64,000 nt of DNA from NCBI RefSeq assembly GCF_000399685.1, contig NZ_KB976987.1, positions 1,176,954 through 1,240,953 on the forward strand, given 5' to 3'. Under the pieces are notes generated by a model. The model had not been told where the DNA came from, searched no databases, and saw nothing but the letters and a program-made list of their open reading frames with translations. Source of the DNA: Acinetobacter pittii ANC 4050 (GTDB lineage Bacteria > Pseudomonadota > Gammaproteobacteria > Pseudomonadales > Moraxellaceae). A program made the translations under genes and the position numbers. This document shows, one piece after another, positions 16,558 through 24,444 of the stretch; the first letter of the stretch is position 1, and every line of letters starts with the position of its first letter.

Positions 16558-18705
16558 TTAAGCATATTGAGTGTGTGTATTTTGGGAGTTGGTCATATTC
16601 ATTTCCAAAGGTTGTTTGCCTTGTTCAGAAAATAAATATTGGATTAATTCCGTTAACTCAGCTTTAAGTTGGCTTTTTTGAGTCGTACTCATATCCAATT
16701 TCTGAATTTGCTGGTGTAAATGTTTAATTGCATCAGTCTCTTCAATTTCTAAAAATTGAATCGCATAGGCATAACCTAAAGCAGCTCCTTTTAATAGATT
16801 TTTATAAGGCAAATCATGGCTAATATTTACCTCAATTGATGCAATTACTCTTTCATTATGAGTTAATTTTCGTAGTGGATCTCTCGCTACTCGTTGACAA
16901 GGGTCTTTAAATGCATATTCGCATGAGTCTAAAAAGCTTTGTGCTATTCGATCTAGATCTTTTGCATAATTAGGTAAGACTATGGCAAGGCCCTGTTTTA
17001 CTTCTCTAATTAAGTTCTCTGCAAATGCTTTAACCGAATGATCTCCCATTGCAACACCAATAGATTCATACCCCATTAATGAGGCATACCAGGCAAGCAT
17101 GGCATGTACGCCATTCCATAGACGGTTTTTGATTAATTGGATGTCCGTAATCTGACTAACCAAGACAACTTGACGTAGCTTTTCGAGTAAAGGACTGCCT
17201 TTCTCTACATAAATTGGCATATCCGTTTCGCTATGAAACAGAATTAAGTCCATACTTTGTAAAATATGCCCTGGCTGGAAATTACGGCGCATGTTATCAA
17301 TATATACGGAAGCCTGATTTTGCTGATCTTGGGTCAGTTTATTGCACTCTTCAATTTCGACCTGTTCTTCATGCTCCACGTCTTCTAAATGCTGTTCAAG
17401 AAAATGGTGCTTAATACGAAGTTGGCGATATAAATTCTGATTAGTTAGCTTTGAAACCATGCGGTTTACAACGGTGTCGCAAAAGTAATGTTCTTTTAAA
17501 ATATGCTCAGTAACATCTTCATCGTTGGTTAACTCTAGTAGAGCTTCTCTAAGATGCTTCATAACCAAATATTTCGCACTGACTTTATTTAAAATAATTA
17601 GAAAAGTGAGCGGTTCAATACATGTTTCAAGTGGTGAGTTAAAACGTGCATACAGCCCTTTTGCAATTATTTTTGATTCAGCTTCAATAGCTTGCTCAGG
17701 TAAACAAAGTGCAATCAAACTGGAATGAGTATACATCTCTAACATTTGTTGTTCATTTTCAGAATCAACAATGGTCATATTCTCAATACGTTCATCATAA
17801 GAAAATTGCCCATAGCGAATACTATAGGTCCCAAATGCATTTACAGCTTCGCGGAAAAGACTATTTCGTGTAGAAGCAATAATTCTCTTTGGTTTTGTGT
17901 ATCCATCCCAATGTGACAAGATTTGCGCTATGTAACCACCACCAATAGCACCGAAACCATGTATCCCAACTGTCAATTGATTCAAACTTTGAGGAAAAGG
18001 TTCCTGTAGTTCAGGCATATCCATAACCGGAATAAACTGGTCGAGATCTGTTAAGAAGTCATACATCTGGTCATAGTAAAAATGTGCTTTTTCCAGCATT
18101 TCATCATTAGGCTCTTTAATATCTTTTAATAAAATCGTTAGACCTTTTGAAGTGTGAGCTGAGGTTAAACCGTTTTCAGAATCTTCAAACATAAGACACT
18201 GATTAGCATCTAAGTGGAGTTGGCTAGCAGCTTTCAAAAAGATTTCTGGATGTGGCTTTCCTTGTTCTACTTCATCACCACAGGTAATTACATCAAAAAA
18301 TTTATATACATTGGCATTAATTAAATATTCTTCGGCAATTGCTCTACGGCTTGACGTGGCAACAGCCATTCTTAACCCGGATTTTCGTAAACGTTCTAGA
18401 ACCTGAACTAAACCCTTTTTGATAGGCACGCCGTGTTTTCGAATATGTTCGAGTTCCATCTCATCAGCTTTTTTTCGAATTTCTTTATAGGGAACATTTA
18501 CACCATATAACCGTTGAGCTAATTGCTCAGCAGTAGTTGCACTTAAACCCAAACATTGCATTAAATATTCGTGAGAAAACTCCTGCCCAATGAGTTCTTG
18601 AGATGCCTGTTGCAATGTTTGAAACCGTAATCGCTCAGTGTCAAACATTGTCCCATCCATATCGAAGATAGCTCCATGAACAGGTTTTCCATGAAAAATA
18701 AGCAC
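16558..18705 (-). CDS. mtlD: Bifunctional mannitol-1-phosphate dehydrogenase/phosphatase (HAD-MtlD fusion)
   Basis: 715 residues from a GTG at 18705 that has AGAGG 6-7 bases upstream; an ATG at 18729 in frame has no such site. The first 220 residues are a HAD-type phosphatase: motif I FDMDGTMFDTE, ATSSRRA, GKPHPEIF and FEDSENGLTSA. From about 250 an NAD-binding GIHGFGAIGGG begins a mannitol dehydrogenase-type domain with NRLWNGVHAMLAW. In Acinetobacter this fusion is the known salt-induced enzyme that reduces fructose-6-phosphate and dephosphorylates the product, giving mannitol as compatible solute. It is monocistronic and is preceded by a 540-bp intergenic region with a separate terminator. 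Confidence 0.92.
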   Translation of the reverse strand: MLIFHGKPVHGAIFDMDGTMFDTERLRFQTLQQASQELIGQEFSHEYLMQCLGLSATTAEQLAQRLYGVNVPYKEIRKKADEMELEHIRKHGVPIKKGLVQVLERLRKSGLRMAVATSSRRAIAEEYLINANVYKFFDVITCGDEVEQGKPHPEIFLKAASQLHLDANQCLMFEDSENGLTSAHTSKGLTILLKDIKEPNDEMLEKAHFYYDQMYDFLTDLDQFIPVMDMPELQEPFPQSLNQLTVGIHGFGAIGGGYIAQILSHWDGYTKPKRIIASTRNSLFREAVNAFGTYSIRYGQFSYDERIENMTIVDSENEQQMLEMYTHSSLIALCLPEQAIEAESKIIAKGLYARFNSPLETCIEPLTFLIILNKVSAKYLVMKHLREALLELTNDEDVTEHILKEHYFCDTVVNRMVSKLTNQNLYRQLRIKHHFLEQHLEDVEHEEQVEIEECNKLTQDQQNQASVYIDNMRRNFQPGHILQSMDLILFHSETDMPIYVEKGSPLLEKLRQVVLVSQITDIQLIKNRLWNGVHAMLAWYASLMGYESIGVAMGDHSVKAFAENLIREVKQGLAIVLPNYAKDLDRIAQSFLDSCEYAFKDPCQRVARDPLRKLTHNERVIASIEVNISHDLPYKNLLKGAALGYAYAIQFLEIEETDAIKHLHQQIQKLDMSTTQKSQLKAELTELIQYLFSEQGKQPLEMNMTNSQNTHTQYA

Positions 18706-18894
18706 GTTTTTACCTCTTTTTTTGATCATGTTTTATTCAGGGTATACAAAAAAATGCCTAAAAAGGCAGGATGTTAATAAATGAAACATTAGTGGTTATT
18801 TTTTAATCAAAAATATAATCCATCTGTTACTCAGTAGAGTTAAAAGTCTAAAACAGTTGAAATATATGAATAACTATGAAATTAACCTTAAATA

Positions 18895-18929
18895 CAAAAG
18901 CAGCAAGCCTTCCTCGCCTGCTGCTTTTG
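18895..18929 (-). terminator. Terminator-like hairpin ending the candidate sRNA
   Basis: There are 11-bp perfect arms (18895-18905 with 18919-18929, CAAAAGCAGCA/TGCTGCTTTTG) with a 13-base loop. On the minus strand the stem runs into TTTTGTATTT, so it can end transcription before mtlD. It could also act on the plus strand. Confidence 0.6.
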
Positions 18930-19160
18930 TTTAGTTCTTTTTGTTGCGCTGATAATGTTTATTTTTATTAGTTCCATTTACCGCTAGTTGAACCTGCCTG
19001 TTGTTATAATATCTTGCAGGCGCTCACATACCAGAAATCAACTCATCTTTCAGCCTTATTGTTATTGGAGTCGCTGGTATAACTTTAAATCGACTAAAAA
19101 CTTAACGTTAGAGTGGTACGCACTATAATTAATTTTTAGAACCCTCCTTAACTCTCAATA
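18895..19160 (-). ncRNA. Candidate Fur-regulated small RNA
   Basis: A transcript from a promoter buried in the Fur box to the hairpin at 18895-18929 would be about 265 nt. It has no AUG-led reading frame of note. Self-complementary segments include 19028-19034 with 19074-19080 (7 bp) and GCCTG/CAGGC near 18996-19022. A perfect AAGGAGG lies at its 5' end (19143-19149) with no start codon at proper distance. It resembles no RNA family I recognise. RyhB/PrrF-like iron-sparing RNAs are the functional analogy, not a sequence match. This is inference from promoter, operator and terminator geometry. Confidence 0.4.
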
Positions 19161-19162
19161 AG

Positions 19163-19181
19163 GATAATGATAATCATTTTC
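19163..19181 (-). promoter_or_regulatory. Near-consensus Fur box with embedded promoter
   Basis: The 19 bases match GATAATGATAATCATTATC at 17 to 18 positions, the best Fur box in the window. On the minus strand a TTGCAT -35 element (19195-19190) and a TATCAT -10 element (19172-19167) with a 17-bp spacer overlap it, giving a start near 19160. The box is not upstream of the receptor gene, which is transcribed toward it. Confidence 0.75.
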
Positions 19182-19227
19182 ATTTAATGATGCAAGTTTA
19201 TTTTGCTATTTTTTTTATATTTATTAA

Positions 19228-19254
19228 GGAATACCTATAATTTATAGATATTCC
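19228..19254 (-). repeat. Imperfect inverted repeat after the iutA-like stop
   Basis: There are 13-base arms with one mismatch (19228-19240 with 19242-19254). It begins 16 bp beyond the receptor stop. It lacks a U-run on the minus strand, so termination would be weak. It may stabilise the 3' end of the receptor message. Confidence 0.4.
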
Positions 19255-19269
19255 CTATATTGCTTCACA

Positions 19270-21501
19270 TTAATAATTAAATGTATAACTAAGACCATAA
19301 GTACGTCCTTCAGCTGGAATACTTTCTACAAGCCCATATACTTTTTCTGCTTGTTGACTATAGACAGTTCGATAGTCTCTATTCCAAACATTATATACAC
19401 CAAAATCTATACGTCCTTTCCATGCTGGAAAATGTGCCAACACATCCATCGTGCTATAGCCTTTAATCTTTACAGCTGAAAGTGAGCCATCTTTTACGGC
19501 TTCATTTGTACCTTTTATAGCAAGCATTTGCACACGAGCGCCATATCCCTCATCACTGTTCCATTCAGCAAAAACAGTACCTTTTATTGGTGAAACCTGA
19601 AAAGCATTTAACTCTTTCCATTTACCATCCGTATCTTTATATTGACCTCGCGTATAACCAAGCGTCCCCCCAACTTTAAACTCTTCCATAAATGGATAGG
19701 TCGCCGTTAATTCAGCACCATATACACGCTGGTCTTTGTCCATAACTTCAGCAACATTTTCTTTATTACTATTCTTGTAGAACTGAACTACTTTGTCTGA
19801 GGTATTATAGAAACCTGTTATACCTAGATTTAGGCTCTGCTCCCCTTGTAAACGCCAGCCCAGTTCATAGCTGTTTACACTAATAGGTTGGATATTAGCT
19901 GTTGAAATATTAAATGCATCACGCATCATCCGTTGTACATCTGGAAAACTAAAGCCTTGAGAGAAATTAGCAAATATTTGCTGCTCATCTGTTAATTTAT
20001 ATATCGCTCCCAAATTGAATAAAATAGCATCGTCATTTACAGATCCGCTTGGCTGTATTCCATTTTTAGTCGAATATTGTTCGGTTTCAGCTTTAATATA
20101 TTGATAACGAGTACCAGCTTGTACGTTCATGCGCTCTGTTAAAGCGTAATCACCTTGTAGAAAAACGCCAGCACTTTGAATTGTTGTATTTGGGCCAGCA
20201 TCAGAAGTTTTACCAGTAGGTTGATATATCAAACCTGTATTAAATGCTGTGAAGTGCTCATAATGTTGATGATCTTTTTCATGTTCATAATCTAAACCAT
20301 AAGTTAAATTAAGATCACGATTCATAATATTCAGATCAGTTTGTAACGTTGAGCGCAGACCAGTAACTTCGATTTCAGATTGAGACTGTTTTGCTTCTGT
20401 GCCTTCTCCTCCTAAAAAGACTGGAAAGAAACGAGCATCCTCTTTACGGTAATATCCTTCGAGATTTAGGATCTGACCTAAAATATCTTTATTTTGATAT
20501 TGAGTATTAAATGCATAGCGCTCTGTAAAAGGTTGATTAGTTATTTCTAATCCCTTTTTTCCAATATAGGAATTAGGTGCTCCTCCATAAATATAATTTT
20601 TTCCATAATCTGGACCATAATTCGTATCCTGTTCATCTTTATAGTACTGTGCACCCAAACTTAGTGATTGGTTATCGGTTAAATCTATATTTAGACGACT
20701 GTTAATATCAATTGTATCAGTATCAGGACGGCTACCTTGCATAGGTGCTATAGCAATACGATCACCATGACTATCAACTTGAGATCCACGGCTAGTAAAA
20801 TTAGCTCCCAAGAAACCATTTATATTATCTTTATTAAATGAAATAGATTGACCAATTTCATAAGCTAGGCTATCTCCACGAAATGTATCAGAAGATGTAA
20901 TACCAAGTTTGGTCTCAAAACTTACAGGTTTAGTCGAATCAGCACGTTTCGTAATAATATTAATGATCCCACCGGTAGAACCAGATCCATAAATACTTGT
21001 AGCTCCACCAAGGACTTCAATACGTTCAATCATGCCTGGGCTAATACTATTTAGCTGCCGAGCGACATCGCGTGATCCATTTTGCGATACTCCGTCAATC
21101 ATGATCATGACATCGCGACCGCGCATTGTTTGCCCATAGTTAGTAGTTGTTCCACTACTCACGCCTAGTGATGGAACTAACTGAGCTAGAATATCGGCAA
21201 TTTTTCGTCCAGCTGTAGCCTGGTGTTCAATTTGCTGCTTTTCAATCGTTTGAACTGTACCTGCAATTTCAGCAATATTTTTTGGTGTTCTTGTCGCCGT
21301 CACTATAATTTTTTGCAATTGGGCTACAGGCTTTTGTGTCGTTTGATTATTAATGGATTCTTCTTGAATATTTGTATTCGCATAAACCTGTTGTGTAAAT
21401 ATTGCTGTCAGAGCAAGACAGCAAGGTTTTAATTTAAAATATTGTGATTCAGCACGCATTAGATGATTTGAGTTTGTCCCAACCTTTTTATATTGATGCA
21501 T
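19270..21501 (-). CDS. TonB-dependent receptor, IutA-like (ferric aerobactin type)
   Basis: 743 residues with a long basic leader and a signal peptide ending near QQVYA (about residue 41). The TonB box (QKIIVTATRTPKNIAE) is followed by the plug: QTIEKQQIEHQ, ILAQLVPSLGVSS, TNYGQTMRGRDVMIMIDGV, RQLNSISPGMIERIEVLGGATSIYGSGSTGGIINIITKR. This wording is very close to IutA, the ferric-aerobactin receptor. The barrel ends in LSYTFNY. Start ATG 21501 has AGGAG upstream. No siderophore synthesis genes are in the window, so it may take up a foreign hydroxamate siderophore. Confidence 0.9.
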   Translation of the reverse strand: MHQYKKVGTNSNHLMRAESQYFKLKPCCLALTAIFTQQVYANTNIQEESINNQTTQKPVAQLQKIIVTATRTPKNIAEIAGTVQTIEKQQIEHQATAGRKIADILAQLVPSLGVSSGTTTNYGQTMRGRDVMIMIDGVSQNGSRDVARQLNSISPGMIERIEVLGGATSIYGSGSTGGIINIITKRADSTKPVSFETKLGITSSDTFRGDSLAYEIGQSISFNKDNINGFLGANFTSRGSQVDSHGDRIAIAPMQGSRPDTDTIDINSRLNIDLTDNQSLSLGAQYYKDEQDTNYGPDYGKNYIYGGAPNSYIGKKGLEITNQPFTERYAFNTQYQNKDILGQILNLEGYYRKEDARFFPVFLGGEGTEAKQSQSEIEVTGLRSTLQTDLNIMNRDLNLTYGLDYEHEKDHQHYEHFTAFNTGLIYQPTGKTSDAGPNTTIQSAGVFLQGDYALTERMNVQAGTRYQYIKAETEQYSTKNGIQPSGSVNDDAILFNLGAIYKLTDEQQIFANFSQGFSFPDVQRMMRDAFNISTANIQPISVNSYELGWRLQGEQSLNLGITGFYNTSDKVVQFYKNSNKENVAEVMDKDQRVYGAELTATYPFMEEFKVGGTLGYTRGQYKDTDGKWKELNAFQVSPIKGTVFAEWNSDEGYGARVQMLAIKGTNEAVKDGSLSAVKIKGYSTMDVLAHFPAWKGRIDFGVYNVWNRDYRTVYSQQAEKVYGLVESIPAEGRTYGLSYTFNY

Positions 21502-21575
21502 TTTTTTTCCCTTTCTCCTAGCCCAAAAGTCATTAGTTAAATTTTATAAAGCTCGGAATAATACTAAATATAAAT

Positions 21576-21594
21576 AATAATGAGAATTGTTTTT
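21576..21594 (-). promoter_or_regulatory. Predicted Fur box of the iutA-like gene
   Basis: The stretch AATAATGAGAATTGTTTTT matches the Fur consensus at about 13 of 19 positions. It lies about 75 bp upstream of the receptor ATG and supports iron repression of the gene. Confidence 0.6.
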
Positions 21595-21657
21595 ATTAAA
21601 TAAATCCTACTTATATTATCGGGAAATTAATTAGATGAGATAAGAAAGAGATTGATT

Positions 21658-22125
21658 TTACTCATCAATTACATCAACAAATTGAGCGTTTAAGAGTTGT
21701 GCTAAATCTTTAGGGTTTAAGCCAATATCTAATCCCCGTTTCCCGCCACTTACATAAATTTTGCTGAACTCTTGTGCAGATGCATCAATAACAGTTTTTA
21801 AACGTTTCTTTTGACCTAAAGGACTGATTCCTCCGACTAAATACCCTGTTAGACGCTCAGCATCTTTAGGATTAGCCATCTGCAATTTTTTACAGCCAAA
21901 CGCCGTAGCTACTTTTTTCAAATTTAATTGATGATTAACTGGCAATACAGCGACAAAATAATTCTTATCGTCGCTCACCATTAAGGTTTTGAATACTTCC
22001 CTTACGTCTAAATTTAGTTTTTCTGCGGCTTCTAGTCCAAAACTTTTAGCATTTGAATCATGTTCATATTCATGGATTGAAAATTCAATTTTATTACTTT
22101 TTAACAGTCTACATGCAGGAGTCAT
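21658..22125 (-). CDS. ybaK: Cys-tRNA(Pro)/Cys-tRNA(Cys) deacylase
   Basis: 155 residues from the ATG at 22125, where homology begins ([14 protein letters not shown]. coli YbaK starts MTPAVKLL). An upstream in-frame extension to 22224 adds a Lys/Phe-rich stretch that family members lack. The protein has the YbaK/EbsC fold with YEHD, the functional Lys in EVFKTLMV, and the conserved blocks [17 protein letters not shown] and [11 protein letters not shown]. It hydrolyses misacylated Cys-tRNA(Pro) as a trans-editing factor in the cytoplasm. Confidence 0.93.
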   Translation of the reverse strand: MTPACRLLKSNKIEFSIHEYEHDSNAKSFGLEAAEKLNLDVREVFKTLMVSDDKNYFVAVLPVNHQLNLKKVATAFGCKKLQMANPKDAERLTGYLVGGISPLGQKKRLKTVIDASAQEFSKIYVSGGKRGLDIGLNPKDLAQLLNAQFVDVIDE

Positions 22126-22186
22126 AATAAGTAGTGTTAGAGATGAAATTGTTTCGATTATAGTTTTTTTTAAAAAATTTTTAAAT

Positions 22187-22201
22187 TTGCTTAGGCTATT
22201 T
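22187..22201 (+). repeat. 15-bp direct repeat, copy 1
   Basis: TTGCTTAGGCTATTT occurs here and again at 22693-22707 in the same orientation, each in an A/T-rich setting and each upstream of a plus-strand gene. It may be a shared promoter element. Confidence 0.45.
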
Positions 22202-22315
22202 ACAAGAATTACATAAAAAATCAAAGAGCAACTGAATAAAAAATAATCTCAACTTGATATTCAGGACTCGACTCCATATATTTTATTTAGAGTTGAAGTC
22301 TGAGCTGACAATTTT

Positions 22316-22618
22316 ATGAGTTATAAACACAACAATCTGATGGCTATGCGTCACCGTTTTTGGGATGAATCTTCAGATCATGTATTAAATGAAAAGCAGT
22401 TTTTGCAGCAGACGTTAGTTGAACAAGGTGTTTTTAATAATGCCACACTCGACGATGTTAAGTATTTTTTCTATACCTTGCCTAGCATTATTATTGTAAA
22501 AGCTCATGCACTTGGTTTTATGCATGATTCCGTTAAACAAATGTTATTACAGCATATTCAGGCTAATCGTCTTCACTTGATGCAAAAGTCTGAATTTAAG
22601 ATCCAATTTAAAATGTAA
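22316..22618 (+). CDS. Hypothetical protein
   Basis: 100 residues, probably helical and cytoplasmic, with no signal peptide or clear membrane segment (one hydrophobic patch, YTLPSIIIVKAHALGF). It is rich in His, Met and Gln. The basic N-terminus and the repeated short helices (NEKQFLQQTLVEQG, DSVKQMLLQHIQANR) look like a small regulatory or structural protein, but I recognise no family. The ATG lies about 115 bp downstream of the 15-bp repeat at 22187. Confidence 0.6.
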   Translation: MSYKHNNLMAMRHRFWDESSDHVLNEKQFLQQTLVEQGVFNNATLDDVKYFFYTLPSIIIVKAHALGFMHDSVKQMLLQHIQANRLHLMQKSEFKIQFKM

Positions 22619-22692
22619 TCTAAGTGATTATAAAAGATCCGTTTACCCTATTTTTACTCATCTGAATGCTGTAAGTTTCTTCAATTTTAAAA

Positions 22693-22707
22693 TTGCTTAG
22701 GCTATTT
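22693..22707 (+). repeat. 15-bp direct repeat, copy 2
   Basis: Second copy of TTGCTTAGGCTATTT, about 145 bp upstream of the ABC1 kinase gene. See 22187-22201. Confidence 0.45.
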
Positions 22708-22850
22708 TAAAATTATTGAAATAAAGATAGCCATTTCGACTGATCATTCAGTCTAAGAGAACTATTTTAATACGCTCAAAACATGTAATATTCGTTACAA
22801 TTTTAGATCACCAGCGTTTGGCTGCATGATGCGCATAGGATTCTATTTTC

Positions 22851-24224
22851 ATGTCAAATCAGAAAGATAAGCTTAAGAGTTTAAAAACTTCTTCCATGGA
22901 TCGACGCTTATCAATCGCGAAAGCTTCTTTACTTGCAGGAACACGTTGGGCAACTGCAAGTGCCTCTTCTATATTTTCTAATGAGGAAGAAAAAGAAAAG
23001 AAACGTAAAAAAGCGATGAGCGAACAAGCTAATTATCTGGTTTCTGAAATAGGTAAACTTAAGGGTTCTATTGTTAAAATTGGCCAAATGATGGCCCTTT
23101 ATGGTGAACATTTTTTACCTGAAGAAATTACACAAGCGTTAAATACTTTAAATAACCAGACAGTTGCATTAGATTGGCCTGCAATTAAGCCACATCTTCA
23201 AGAGCAATTAGGCGCTAAATTAAATGATTTAACTATTGATCATGAGCCAATCGGTACTGCCTCTCTCGCGCAAGTACACCGTGCAACGCGCAAATCAGAT
23301 GGCTTAGAGTTAGTTTTAAAGATTCAATATCCTGGCGTTGCAAATGCAATTGACTCCGATATGAGCTTGTTTAAAAACATGCTTAAACTGACACGTATGG
23401 TTCCACAAACCCGTGAATTTGATCAGTGGTTTGATGAAGTACGTGAAATGATGCATCGTGAAGTTGACTATGGTGTTGAAGCTGCCACTACTCGTCGTTT
23501 TGGTGAACGTTTAAAAGATGATGAGCGCTATATTGTTCCAACAATTGTAGATGAATATTGTACCAATCAAGTACTCTGCATGACTTTTGAACGTGGCGTG
23601 CCAATTAACAGCCCGGTTATGCTGTCATTACCTCAAGAACGTCGCAATCAACTTGGTGAAGCTTCGCTAGAAATTGCGGTTCGTGAAATTTTTGAATGGG
23701 GTGAAATGCAAACTGACCCTAACTTTGGTAATTACCTAGTACGTTTAGGTAATGGACAAAATGTTCAGGACAAAATTGTATTATTAGATTTTGGTGCTAT
23801 TCGTCAGTTTGATGAACACTTGCTAACAGTTGCACGTCAACTCATTCAAGCAGGTTATCAGCATAATAAAGATGCAATGGTGAAAGCCATGACTGGTTAC
23901 GAGTTTTTTGATGCAATGCCTGAAAGTATTAAACCGGGTATGGCTGATGTATTCTTACTCGCGACAGAGGCATTTAGTACTCCTGCAAATAATCCAGATA
24001 TGCCTGCTGGCCTTATGGATGAACACGAACGTTACGACTGGAAGAAAAGCCAGCTCCATAGCCGTGTTATGCAGCAAGCAAGTAAATCAATGGCATCACG
24101 TTATTTCTCAGTTCCTCCAAAAGAATTTATGTTTATTAGCCGTAAATTTATTGGAGCCTATACGTTTATGACAGTGATTGATGCAAAAACCAATGTACGA
24201 CGTATGATTCGTAACTTTGCTTGA
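22851..24224 (+). CDS. ABC1/AarF/UbiB-family atypical kinase
   Basis: 457 residues. The family's defining KxGQ motif is seen in LKGSIVKIGQMMALYG (about 72-82), followed by the Ala-rich loop PIGTASLAQVHRA, the Lys of VLKIQYPGV, the EVDYGVEA region and the metal-binding DFGAIRQF. ABC1 proteins are protein-kinase-like ATPases tied to ubiquinone biosynthesis or lipid homeostasis. There is no C-terminal membrane anchor as in UbiB proper, and no ubiE/ubiJ beside it, so this is probably a second, soluble paralogue. The ATG is preceded by AGGA at about 11 bases. Confidence 0.9.
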   Translation: MSNQKDKLKSLKTSSMDRRLSIAKASLLAGTRWATASASSIFSNEEEKEKKRKKAMSEQANYLVSEIGKLKGSIVKIGQMMALYGEHFLPEEITQALNTLNNQTVALDWPAIKPHLQEQLGAKLNDLTIDHEPIGTASLAQVHRATRKSDGLELVLKIQYPGVANAIDSDMSLFKNMLKLTRMVPQTREFDQWFDEVREMMHREVDYGVEAATTRRFGERLKDDERYIVPTIVDEYCTNQVLCMTFERGVPINSPVMLSLPQERRNQLGEASLEIAVREIFEWGEMQTDPNFGNYLVRLGNGQNVQDKIVLLDFGAIRQFDEHLLTVARQLIQAGYQHNKDAMVKAMTGYEFFDAMPESIKPGMADVFLLATEAFSTPANNPDMPAGLMDEHERYDWKKSQLHSRVMQQASKSMASRYFSVPPKEFMFISRKFIGAYTFMTVIDAKTNVRRMIRNFA

Positions 24225-24234
24225 TTTAGTGAAA

Positions 24235-24263
24235 GACTAGAATGATTCTATGTCATTCTAGTC
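24235..24263 (+). terminator. Hairpin after the ABC1 kinase gene
   Basis: There is a perfect 11-bp stem (24235-24245 with 24253-24263) with a 7-base loop, 10 bp after the stop. It lacks a U-run, so termination is uncertain. Confidence 0.55.
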
Positions 24264-24444
24264 AATTCCACTCAACTCACCCAATATTAAAACCAATTTA
24301 AACAAATAAAATCAGTATTTTAAGACTTAATTAATTTTTATTTACCTTTTATCTACTCATTTTTCGAATGTCAGTAACGACATAGTTTTTTACTATGAGG
24401 CGTGTCAGCATAAAACAATAACAATGTGTTAGGACACCATAATC

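Larger units (their letters stand above)
18730..19269. other. Long intergenic region between mtlD and the iutA-like gene
   Basis: 540 bp without a convincing coding sequence. From the mtlD side it holds an AT-rich stretch, a terminator-like inverted repeat (18895-18929), a region with several complementary segments (18930-19140), a near-perfect Fur box (19163-19181) and an imperfect inverted repeat just after the receptor stop (19228-19254). The layout suggests a separate Fur-regulated transcript on the minus strand. Confidence 0.6.

Noticed and set aside
18930..19140. Cobalamin riboswitch near the cob genes or receptor
   Set aside because: I see no B12-box pattern, the region is downstream of the receptor gene, and mtlD is not a B12 gene.
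22126..22224. 33-residue extension of YbaK
   Set aside because: Homology with the family starts at MTPACRLL; the extension is low in complexity.
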